Part shown: positions 28,095-35,846 of the stretch, piece after piece
Layout: the number at the start of each line of letters is the position of its first letter
Position numbering within the stretch: the stretch's first letter is position 1
Source: Hyphomicrobiales bacterium
Lineage (GTDB): Bacteria; Pseudomonadota; Alphaproteobacteria; Rhizobiales; Xanthobacteraceae
DNA: 35,846 nt
Assembly: GCA_019075925.1 (NCBI GenBank)
Contig: JAGXAC010000014.1
Coordinates: forward strand, 1-35,846
Direction of reading: 5' to 3'
Notes under the pieces: model-generated
The model's database searches: none
What the model saw: only the letters and a program-made list of their open reading frames with translations
What the model was told of the DNA's origin: nothing
Made by a program: the position numbers and the translations under genes

Positions 28095-29336
28095 ATGCCC
28101 ACCTCGATCTCCCCCCTCGCGCCCCCAGCTTTTCCGGAAATGCCGCCGGTCGCCGGCGTACGGCTCGCCACTGCGGCTGCGGGCATCCGCTATGCCGGCC
28201 GCACCGACGTGCTGCTCGCACTGTTCGACCCAGGCACCGCCGTGTCCGGCGTGTTCACGCGCTCAAAATGCCCGTCGGCAGCCGTGGATTGGTGCCGCGC
28301 CCGGCTTCCGGGTGGCAGCGCCAGGGCGTTGGTGGTGAACTCGGGCAATGCCAATGCCTTCACCGGAAAGTCCGGTCGCACGGCGACGAAGCTGACCGCC
28401 GACATCGCCGCCAAGGCGGCACAATGCAGGCCGGACGACATCTTCCTCGCCTCGACGGGAGTGATCGGCGAGCCGCTCGACGCCAGCAAATTCGCCGTCG
28501 TGATGGACCGGCTGGCCGCGGACGCCGCGCCCGGGCGCTGGCAGGAAGCAGCGGACGCGATCATGACCACCGACACGTTTCCGAAAGGCGCGGCTGCCCT
28601 GGTGCGGCTCGGCTCGAAAACCGTCACGATTTGCGGCATCGCCAAGGGCGCCGGCATGATCGCGCCCGACATGGCGACGATGTTGTCATTCGTTTTCACC
28701 GATGCACCGATCGCGCCGGCCGTACTCAAAGCGCTGTTGCGCGATGGCGTCGAAGATACCTTCAATGCCGTCACCATCGACGGCGACATGTCGACTTCCG
28801 ACACGTTGCTTGCGTTCGCGACGGGTGCCGCGGCGGCGCAGGGTGTCGCCAAGTTCAAGCGCCTCTCCGATCCGCGGCTTGCGGCGTTCCGCAAAGGCTT
28901 CAACGCCGTGCTCGCCGATCTTGCGGAGCAGGTGGCGCGCGACGGCGAAGGCGCCCGCAAGCTGATCGAGATCGTGGTCGAAGGCGCCAGGTCGAAAAAA
29001 TCGGCGCGCCGCATCGCGCTATCCATCGCCAATTCGCCGCTGGTCAAGACCGCGGTCGGTGGCGAGGATGCAAATTGGGGCCGCGTCGTCATGGCGGTCG
29101 GCAAAGCAGGAGAGCCGGCCAATCGCGACCGGCTGTCGATCTGGTTTAACGGCATCCGCGTCGCCCACAAGGGCGAGCGCGACCCTGACTACGACGAGGC
29201 CGCGGTCTCAGCCGCGATGAAGAAATCGGAGATCGCGCTGAAAGTAGCGCTCGGCATCGGCAACGGCCGCGACCGCGTGCTGACCTGCGATCTGACCAAG
29301 GACTACATCGCCATCAACGGCGACTATCGCTCTTGA
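28095..29336 (+). CDS. argJ: Bifunctional glutamate N-acetyltransferase/amino-acid acetyltransferase ArgJ
   Basis: [53 protein letters not shown] (autocleavage region around ATML); C-terminal [18 protein letters not shown]. Confidence 0.97.
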   Translation: MPTSISPLAPPAFPEMPPVAGVRLATAAAGIRYAGRTDVLLALFDPGTAVSGVFTRSKCPSAAVDWCRARLPGGSARALVVNSGNANAFTGKSGRTATKLTADIAAKAAQCRPDDIFLASTGVIGEPLDASKFAVVMDRLAADAAPGRWQEAADAIMTTDTFPKGAAALVRLGSKTVTICGIAKGAGMIAPDMATMLSFVFTDAPIAPAVLKALLRDGVEDTFNAVTIDGDMSTSDTLLAFATGAAAAQGVAKFKRLSDPRLAAFRKGFNAVLADLAEQVARDGEGARKLIEIVVEGARSKKSARRIALSIANSPLVKTAVGGEDANWGRVVMAVGKAGEPANRDRLSIWFNGIRVAHKGERDPDYDEAAVSAAMKKSEIALKVALGIGNGRDRVLTCDLTKDYIAINGDYRS

Positions 29337-29422
29337 GCGTTTCTTAACCATTGCAGCGAAAGTCGAGGGCCAGGCATGAGCCCCAAACGTCCGTTAAACA
29401 CGCCTTCCCTAGAGTAAGCTCG

Positions 29423-29830
29423 GTGGCAAGCGCCAAAGTCGTTCTGGTCGCCGCCTGTGCGCTTATCGACGCCGACGGGCGCGTGCTCGTTGCGCAGCGG
29501 CCGGCGGGCAAGCCAATGGCCGGGCTTTGGGAGTTTCCCGGCGGCAAGATCGAAGCCGGCGAACGGCCGGAAGTCTGTCTGATTCGCGAACTGAAGGAGG
29601 AATTGGGCATTGACGTTAAAGAGGAGTGCCTCGCGCCGCTGACCTTCGCGAGTCATCTCTATCCAGACTTCCATCTGCTTATGCCGCTTTATGTTTGTCG
29701 ACGCTGGGAAGGAATTGTCCAAGCACGCGAATCGCAGAAATTGAAATGGGTGCGGCCGAACGACCTGCGCAATTATCCGATGCCGCCGGCCGACGAGCCG
29801 TTAATCCCGCACCTGATGACGCTGTTGTGA
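29423..29830 (+). CDS. mutT: (Deoxy)nucleoside triphosphate pyrophosphohydrolase, MutT family
   Basis: Nudix box GGKIEAGERPEVCLIRELKEELGI; GTG start at 29423 preferred. Confidence 0.93.
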   Translation: MASAKVVLVAACALIDADGRVLVAQRPAGKPMAGLWEFPGGKIEAGERPEVCLIRELKEELGIDVKEECLAPLTFASHLYPDFHLLMPLYVCRRWEGIVQARESQKLKWVRPNDLRNYPMPPADEPLIPHLMTLL

Positions 29831-29846
29831 ATACGGGGCGAAAATA

Positions 29847-30035
29847 ATGTTCGATATTTCCGTGCGGACGATGTTGATTTCGCTCCCGCAATTCATGCGC
29901 GATCAGCGCGGGGCCACCTCGATCGAGTACGCGCTGATAGCGTCCGGCATCTCTATTGTGATCGTCGGAACGATCGCGACGCTCGGTTCCAACGTCAAGA
30001 GTTTCTACTCCAGCATCGCCACGGCGCTGAAATAA
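29847..30035 (+). CDS. Flp family type IVb pilin
   Basis: RDQRGATSIEYALIASGISIVIVGTIATLGSNVKSFYSSI: prepilin cleavage context G|ATSIEYALIA. Confidence 0.93.
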   Translation: MFDISVRTMLISLPQFMRDQRGATSIEYALIASGISIVIVGTIATLGSNVKSFYSSIATALK

Positions 30036-30045
30036 CCTTTCTCGG

Positions 30046-30963
30046 TCAGCGCTCCGCTTTCTCGCCCGTCGAGATTTCGCGCGTGCCGAGCGCATCGGCG
30101 AGCCGCTGCCGGGCTGAACCGGGCTTGAGCGGCTGTTGTTGGTCCGGATGCGGCGCCCAGCCGGAGAGCCAGACGATCTCGAACGTGGCGCGAATGCGAC
30201 CGTCGGCGCCGCCGAAGCGGGCGCTATAAATTTCTGCCATCCGTAGCAATGTCGCGCGCCGAAGCGGAGTGCGGCGGCGATCGACCAGCACATTCGTTGC
30301 ACCCATGCGGCGCAGATCGTGCATCAATGGAAAGACCGAGTCGTAATGCACCGTAACGCGGTCGACGTCGGTCACCGGCAGCGCAAATCCTGCGCGCTGT
30401 AAGAGCGCGCCAAGATCGCGCAAGTCGGCGAACGGAGCAACACGCGGCGAGATGCCGCCTTCGACCTCGCTCTCCGCCGAGGCGAATGCTTGCCGCAGCT
30501 CGGTCAAGGTCTCGCCGCCGATCATCGCGGCAAGAAACAAGCCGTCGGGCTTAAGCGCGCGGCGGATTTGTACCAGCGTTCCCGGCAAGTCGTTTACGAA
30601 TTGCAGCGACAGCACGGAAACAACGAGATCAAAGGCGGCATCGCGAAATGGCTGCGCTTCTTCGTCGGCGGCGACCGCCAATATAGCGCCCGCGCTTGCG
30701 GTGGCAGGCGAAACATTGGCCGCAACGACGGTGTCGACCGAGCCGAGGCGGCCCAGCGCGGCACGCACCGCATCGCCCGGTGTTCCCAGATCGAGCGCCT
30801 GTGGAAAACGCCGCAGCACCGCCGCCAGCCGGTCGGCGAGATCGGCGGCGGCACGGTCGAGCAGGAACGTCGCCGGCGACCGACCGACCGCGCGGCGGCG
30901 GCGGGCGCGAAGGAGGCCCCGATCGAAAATAAGCGGGGTCGGCGATAACGGACTCTTGGCCAT
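30046..30963 (-). CDS. Class I SAM-dependent methyltransferase (BioC/NDUFAF5-like)
   Basis: ALDLGTPGDAVRAAL…FDLVVSVLSLQFVNDLPGTLVQIRRALKPDGLFLAAMIGGETLTELRQAF; start at 30963 (MAKSPLSPTPLIFDRGLLRARRRRA). Confidence 0.88.
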   Translation of the reverse strand: MAKSPLSPTPLIFDRGLLRARRRRAVGRSPATFLLDRAAADLADRLAAVLRRFPQALDLGTPGDAVRAALGRLGSVDTVVAANVSPATASAGAILAVAADEEAQPFRDAAFDLVVSVLSLQFVNDLPGTLVQIRRALKPDGLFLAAMIGGETLTELRQAFASAESEVEGGISPRVAPFADLRDLGALLQRAGFALPVTDVDRVTVHYDSVFPLMHDLRRMGATNVLVDRRRTPLRRATLLRMAEIYSARFGGADGRIRATFEIVWLSGWAPHPDQQQPLKPGSARQRLADALGTREISTGEKAER

Positions 30964-31044
30964 GCCGCATTGTCTCACCGCAGCGCCCCGCCGCCAACGC
31001 AGGACGAAAGTGACAAGCAGTCCGGCTGGCGCTAGCGTGACGCC

Positions 31045-31848
31045 ATGGGGAACGTAATCGGCGACCTGGCGTCCGTCACCTCCGTTACGCGACGCCAACG
31101 TGCGGCGGGCGCCGTGCGTGCGTTTTGGCGCGCCACTCTTGATCTCGCGCTGCCGCGGTTATGCGCCGCCTGCCGCACGCCGGTCGAAGGTGAGGGTCTT
31201 TGTCCGGCGTGCTGGTCGAAGCTGTCTTTCATCACGCGCCCATATTGCGAGCGGCTCGGCATTCCATTCGTCTACGATCCGGGACCAGGCATTTTGTCAA
31301 TGCAGGCGATCGCCGACCCGCCGGCCTATCAGCGCGCACGCGCAGTGGTGCGCTTCGATGAGATTTCCCGCATGTTGGTGCATGCACTTAAATACGGCGA
31401 CCGGCTTGATCTGGCGCCGATGATGGGGCGCTGGCTCGGCCAGGCCGGCCGGGAACTCTTGGTCGGTGCCGATGCGCTCGTTCCCGTGCCGTTGCATTGG
31501 CGGCGGCGATGGGCTCGCCGCTTCAATCAATCTGCGGTTCTCGCGGCCGCGGTATCGAAAACGAGCGGTTTGCCGGTTGCCGCGCATGCGCTCAAGCGCA
31601 TAAAGCCGACCGCGCAGCAGGTCGGGCTGTCACGCAGCGCGCGCGCCGCCAACGTCCAGGGTGCGTTTCGCGTGCCGCCGGAAGGCAAGGCCGCAGTCCT
31701 CGGCCGTCGGCTCGTTTTGGTCGACGATGTGCTCACCTCGGGCTCGACTGTCGAAGGATGCACCAAAGCGTTGTTGCGCGCCGGCGCCGCTAACGTCGAT
31801 GTACTGGTGTTTGCCCGGGTTGCCGACCCGGCACGAACATCCATATAA
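31045..31848 (+). CDS. ComF family protein (phosphoribosyltransferase-like)
   Basis: N-terminal zinc-finger-like C..C…C..C (PRLCAACRTPVEGEGLCPACW), PRT motif VLVDDVLTSGSTVEGCTKAL. Confidence 0.93.
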   Translation: MGNVIGDLASVTSVTRRQRAAGAVRAFWRATLDLALPRLCAACRTPVEGEGLCPACWSKLSFITRPYCERLGIPFVYDPGPGILSMQAIADPPAYQRARAVVRFDEISRMLVHALKYGDRLDLAPMMGRWLGQAGRELLVGADALVPVPLHWRRRWARRFNQSAVLAAAVSKTSGLPVAAHALKRIKPTAQQVGLSRSARAANVQGAFRVPPEGKAAVLGRRLVLVDDVLTSGSTVEGCTKALLRAGAANVDVLVFARVADPARTSI

Positions 31849-31873
31849 GGAATGCCGGATTTAACGGGCCGTT

Positions 31874-32149
31874 ATGACGTCTGTCGAAATCTATACCTTG
31901 GAGTCTTGCCAGTATTGTTACTGGGCAAAAGAGCTTCTTTCGCGCAAAGGGGTAGACTTTCGCGAGATCAACGTCAGCGGTAATTCGCAGATGCGCCAGG
32001 AAATGATCGAGCGCTCGAACGGCGGCACTACGTTTCCGCAGATTTTCATTGGCGCGACGCACATTGGCGGCTGCAATGAGCTTTACGCACTGGAAGAAAA
32101 CGGCAAGCTCGACGTGCTGCTCAATCCGGGCGAGAGTCGGCAGGCATGA
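31874..32149 (+). CDS. grxC: Glutaredoxin 3
   Basis: VEIYTLESCQYCYWAKELLSRKGVDFREINV…TTFPQIFIGATHIGGCNELYALEENGKLD. Confidence 0.94.
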   Translation: MTSVEIYTLESCQYCYWAKELLSRKGVDFREINVSGNSQMRQEMIERSNGGTTFPQIFIGATHIGGCNELYALEENGKLDVLLNPGESRQA

Positions 32150-33024
32150 ATAGTCGGTCGCCTTCGGGCTTTAAGGTCGGCTTGGTGCAAATGCGCTCAG
32201 GCGTCGACCCACAGACCAATCTCGCTACCACACTGACAGCAATCGACGACGCTGCGCGCTCCGGTGCCAGCTATGTGTTGACGCCGGAAATGACCAACAT
32301 CATGGAGGTCAAGCGCGACCGGCTGTTTGCGACCATCGTCGACGAGGAAATCGACCCGACGCTCGCCGCCCTGCGCGACGCGGCGCGCAAACATTCCATC
32401 TATGTGCATATCGGGTCGCTGGCGGTGAAGGTTTCGCCGGATAAGGCGGCCAACCGTTCTTTTCTGATCGATCGCCGCGGCGACGTGATTGCCCGCTATG
32501 ACAAAATTCACATGTTTGACGTCGACTTGGCCGACGGCGAAAGCTACCGCGAATCCCGAAATTACCGGCCGGGCGACTTGGCCGTTTTGGCCGACCTGCC
32601 CTGGGGTCGTCTCGGCGTGACCGTCTGCTACGACCTGCGCTTTCCGGCCCTCTATCGCGCGTTGGCGGAAGCCGGCGCATCGTTTCTCTCGATTCCCTCC
32701 GCTTTCACCCGGCAAACCGGCGAAGCGCATTGGCACGTGCTTATCCGCGCGCGTGCGATCGAGAACGGCGCATTCGTGTTCGCCGCCGCGCAAGGCGGCA
32801 AGCACGAGAACGGGCGTGAAACTTACGGCCATTCGCTGGTCGTCGATCCATGGGGCCGGATCTTGGCCGAAGGCGGCACCGAGCCGGGAATCATTCTTGC
32901 CGACATCGATCCGGCGCAAGTCATCGCCGCCCGCAGCTGCATTCCCTCGCTCCATCACGGCCGGCGTTTTGAGGTCATCGAGCCAATGGCCGAGCCGACG
33001 TATTTGCGCGCCGTGCGGGAGTAG
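32146..33024 (+). CDS. Carbon-nitrogen hydrolase (Nit1-like; candidate deaminated-glutathione amidase)
   Basis: Nitrilase triad context: TPEMTN, KIHMFDVDL, VTVCYDLRFPALYRAL; overlaps grxC by 4 nt. Confidence 0.92.
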   Translation: MNSRSPSGFKVGLVQMRSGVDPQTNLATTLTAIDDAARSGASYVLTPEMTNIMEVKRDRLFATIVDEEIDPTLAALRDAARKHSIYVHIGSLAVKVSPDKAANRSFLIDRRGDVIARYDKIHMFDVDLADGESYRESRNYRPGDLAVLADLPWGRLGVTVCYDLRFPALYRALAEAGASFLSIPSAFTRQTGEAHWHVLIRARAIENGAFVFAAAQGGKHENGRETYGHSLVVDPWGRILAEGGTEPGIILADIDPAQVIAARSCIPSLHHGRRFEVIEPMAEPTYLRAVRE

Positions 33025-33026
33025 TC

Positions 33027-33491
33027 ATGATTCGCTACGCGCTGCATTGCGACAACGGCCACGATTTCGAAAGCTGGTTTGCCAACTCGGCCGCCTTTGA
33101 CAAACAGGTCAAACGCGGACTGGTGACCTGTCCGGGTTGTGGTTCGGTCAAAGTCGAAAAGGCGATCATGGCACCACGACTCGGCCGCGGCGAAACCGCC
33201 GGCCGGGAACCGCCGACGCCGCCCGCACCGCAGTCCGCCAAGACTCCGGTGGCCATGATGTTGCCGCCGGAACGCGAGCTGCGCAAAAAGCTCAACGAGC
33301 TGCGCGAGCACATTACCAAGAACGCCGATTATGTCGGCTCGCACTTTCCCGAGCAGGCACGCAAAATCCACTATGGCGAAGTCGAGCATCGCTCGATCTA
33401 CGGCGAAGCCACGCCGGAAGAGGCAAAAGAGTTGCACGACGAAGGCGTCGAATTTCATCCGCTGCCGATCTTACCCGACGAATTCAACTAG
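33027..33491 (+). CDS. DUF1178 family protein
   Basis: MIRYALHCDNGHDFESWFANSAAFDKQVKRGLVTCPGCGSVKVEKAIMAPRL…GSHFPEQARKIHYGE. Confidence 0.92.
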   Translation: MIRYALHCDNGHDFESWFANSAAFDKQVKRGLVTCPGCGSVKVEKAIMAPRLGRGETAGREPPTPPAPQSAKTPVAMMLPPERELRKKLNELREHITKNADYVGSHFPEQARKIHYGEVEHRSIYGEATPEEAKELHDEGVEFHPLPILPDEFN

Positions 33492-33552
33492 TTCGATCGG
33501 CATTCCATCGGCACATGCCGCTCTTGCCGCGAAATTCGGCGGCGGCAAAAAA

Positions 33553-34395
33553 TCACTGGGAGAAATTCAACGGGTAGAAGACCAGGTCGAGCGTCTTCCA
33601 CTGCTTGTACTTCTCCTGCGGGAGCATTGTGTAGGGCTGACATCGCCTGAGCGCATTGATGGCGCTTTGCATCACCGCCCGTTCTTTCGACGACGTGATC
33701 GGCTCAAGCAATTGCGGCGGCGCGCCTAACGTACCGTCGCGGTTGAGAGAAACGCGCAGCACGACCCGGACCCGATCGTCAGGGTCGATTCCAGCCGCCC
33801 GATCCGAGCAGGAGCTGACGCGTTCGCGAAACTGCAAAGTGAAATCGTATCCCGCGCGGTTGGTGTTGACAGCCGGCGCTGCGAAGCCGCCGCCAAGTGC
33901 GCCTCCCATCATGGCGAGATGTGCGAGTTGCTCGGCGGTGTCCGGGTGATCCGGCGTTGCTTCGGAATTCGGCCGGGGCGGAGCGGACGGCGGCTCTGAG
34001 GCCTGAAGCTGCGTCATTTCTGACCGGAATATCTCAGCTTCCGCGGCGTCAGGCGCCGGCAACGGCTGCGTCGCCTTGCGGGCCTCATCGCGGCGGCTCG
34101 AGCGTTGTTGTTCCTGCTGCGGCGACTGGGCAGCCGGTTCAGGCGGCGGCTGCGCGTCCATATTCGCGTTCCCGGGTCGGGGCTGAACCTGGGAGCCCGA
34201 CGTATGCAAGTCGGAAGGGGTGCCCTCGAAACGCGGGGCTTCGTCCGACGGTACGATGTCGATCACCATCGCATCCGGCGGAATCGCCCGGGACGGACTC
34301 GCGCCAACGAAGTGCAGTCCCATCGTCAGGACCGCGACGTGGCCGACGACTGAAATGATAATCGCAGGACGAACGAGCTGCTTCAAACCGGTCAT
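33553..34395 (-). CDS. TonB/TolA-like energy-transducer family protein
   Basis: N-terminal TM (AIIISVVGHVAVLTMGLHFVGA), Pro-rich linker, C-terminal VVLRVSLNRDGTLGAPPQLLEP…AINALRRCQPYTMLPQEKYKQWKTLDLVF. Confidence 0.8.
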   Translation of the reverse strand: MTGLKQLVRPAIIISVVGHVAVLTMGLHFVGASPSRAIPPDAMVIDIVPSDEAPRFEGTPSDLHTSGSQVQPRPGNANMDAQPPPEPAAQSPQQEQQRSSRRDEARKATQPLPAPDAAEAEIFRSEMTQLQASEPPSAPPRPNSEATPDHPDTAEQLAHLAMMGGALGGGFAAPAVNTNRAGYDFTLQFRERVSSCSDRAAGIDPDDRVRVVLRVSLNRDGTLGAPPQLLEPITSSKERAVMQSAINALRRCQPYTMLPQEKYKQWKTLDLVFYPLNFSQ

Positions 34396-34505
34396 TGGAG
34401 GTCGGGTAAAACTTGCTGTTCCGCAACGGTATCATACCGGCTCACGCCGAAATCCGTCCGTTTTATTTTGCGTAGGTCGTGTGCGCTTTTTCGCATGAAA
34501 CATCC

Positions 34506-35402
34506 TTAATACGCCCAGAGCAGCAGCCCGACGCCGCCAACGATGAGGAACATGCCGGCAACTTCGCGTGCTGTCGTCTTTTGGCCAAAAGCAAACCGGG
34601 CGGCCATCTGCGCAAACAGCACTTCGACCAATGCCAATGTGCGCACGCTTGCGGCAGTGGCAAGCGCGAAAGCCAGGAACCAGAATTGCGAAGCGACGGC
34701 GCCCATGAAGCCCGCGAACAGCGACGGTTTCCAAGCACGCATAATCGCGAACAACGCCGCCGGATTGCGCAGCATGAGATAAAACGACAACAGCACCGTC
34801 TGCATGGCAATACCGACGGCAAGCGTAAAGGTTGCCGTCATGACAAAATTCGGCCAGCCAAGACTGAGAATGCCGCCGCGGTAGCCGATCGACGACAACG
34901 CGAACATCGCGGCTGAGGCAAGCCCGATCAGGGTCGGCCTGATGCCGCCGACCATGCCTCCTGGCTTGGTCGACATCAGCACGACGCCCGCGGTGGCGAT
35001 GACGATGGCGACCAGCATCGGCGACGTCAGCCGGTCGCCGAGAAACACCAATCCGAACACCGCGACCTGAATCGGTTCGGTCTTGATATAGGCAATAGTG
35101 ACGACGAATGAACGTTCGCTCATCGCCGCAAGCATCAACGCGGTAGCGGCTACCTGCGCCAGAGCACCGACGATCGTCCACGGCCAGAACGTCAGTCCGG
35201 GCAACGGCGGCCGCGATCCGCTTACGATCGACACGCCGACAAGAAAGACGAGCACGAACGGAAAGCCGAACAGAAACCGCACGTGCGTAGCACCCACGGT
35301 GCCGAGGCTCGCAGTCAGTTCGCGTTGCATCGCGTTACGCGCGGTCTGGGCGATTGCGGCAATGACGGTAAAAATGGCCCAAAACCAGGGAAAGATAATC
35401 AC
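34506..35402 (-). CDS. DMT-superfamily (EamA) transporter
   Basis: Multiple TM segments; GTG start VIIFPWFWAIFTV at 35402; 7 nt between the ubiG stop and this start. Confidence 0.88.
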   Translation of the reverse strand: MIIFPWFWAIFTVIAAIAQTARNAMQRELTASLGTVGATHVRFLFGFPFVLVFLVGVSIVSGSRPPLPGLTFWPWTIVGALAQVAATALMLAAMSERSFVVTIAYIKTEPIQVAVFGLVFLGDRLTSPMLVAIVIATAGVVLMSTKPGGMVGGIRPTLIGLASAAMFALSSIGYRGGILSLGWPNFVMTATFTLAVGIAMQTVLLSFYLMLRNPAALFAIMRAWKPSLFAGFMGAVASQFWFLAFALATAASVRTLALVEVLFAQMAARFAFGQKTTAREVAGMFLIVGGVGLLLWAY

Positions 35403-35409
35403 GTGACCG

Positions 35410-35846
35410 TTACGCCGCTTTCTCTGCAACCACCATGTAGTTGACATCCATATCGGCTGCGAGCTGCCAGCGGTCGGCAAACAAATTGTAGCTGACGCCG
35501 GTTTCGCCGGTGGTACGCAAGCCGCTGTTCTCGAGTGCGGCTGCAAGCTCGCTGGGCGTCACGAACTTGTCCCAACGGTGAGTGCCCCGCGGCAACCAGC
35601 GCAGAACATATTCGGCACCGACGATCGCAAGCGCGAAGCTCTTGGCGGTGCGGTTTAGCGTGGCGACGAATACCAAGCCGCCCGGCTTGGCCAGGGTCGC
35701 GGCGAGATCGACGAACCGGCCGACATCGCTGACATGCTCGATCACTTCCATGGCGAGGACCAGGTCGAAGACCTCCCCGGCGGCCGCCAACGTTTCGGCA
35801 GTCGCGGAGCGATAATCAATCGCGAGCCCGGATTGCGCGGCGTGCC
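35410..35846 (-). CDS. ubiG: Ubiquinone biosynthesis O-methyltransferase UbiG, N-terminus truncated by window edge
   Basis: Frame runs to the window end: [94 protein letters not shown]. Confidence 0.95.
   Translation of the reverse strand, partial: HAAQSGLAIDYRSATAETLAAAGEVFDLVLAMEVIEHVSDVGRFVDLAATLAKPGGLVFVATLNRTAKSFALAIVGAEYVLRWLPRGTHRWDKFVTPSELAAALENSGLRTTGETGVSYNLFADRWQLAADMDVNYMVVAEKAA

Noticed and set aside
27824-29149. 441-aa ORF overlapping argJ in another frame
   Set aside because: Arg-rich shadow; argJ is unambiguous.

Overview
The window is a gene-dense, GC-rich chromosomal segment of 35,846 bp. Its gene content and order (carD, fdxA, an SUV3-like helicase, cobT/cobS, a J-protein next to bolA, aroK-aroB, xerD, accA, secA, argJ, ubiG) fit an alphaproteobacterium, probably Hyphomicrobiales/Rhizobiales; this taxonomic call is inference from protein content. 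I assign about 35 protein-coding genes and one tRNA-Thr(GGT). Most are housekeeping genes. I see no CRISPR array, prophage, transposase, or recognisable defence or secondary-metabolite cluster, and I do not claim a clearly novel multi-gene system. The best leads are non-coding. (1) The 310-bp leader of an SUV3-like RNA helicase carries six GANTC (CcrM-type) sites, three of them phased at exactly 11 bp. The same leader has a GAAC-N7-GAAC match to the alphaproteobacterial LexA-box consensus and a perfect DnaA 9-mer. (2) A palindromic 11-mer, GCCGA(A/T)TCGGC, occurs in that leader and twice in the secA/parvulin divergent intergenic region. (3) There is one RIME-like and one REP-like palindromic intergenic repeat, the latter ending about 10 bp before the argJ start codon. 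(4) Several conserved gene pairs have under-explored biology: a COG0523 GTPase with a WD40 protein, an SUV3 helicase with an S4 protein, and a lipoprotein L,D-transpeptidase with a basic tail. The ORF track accepts GTG/TTG starts and includes many antisense shadow ORFs, which I discounted.
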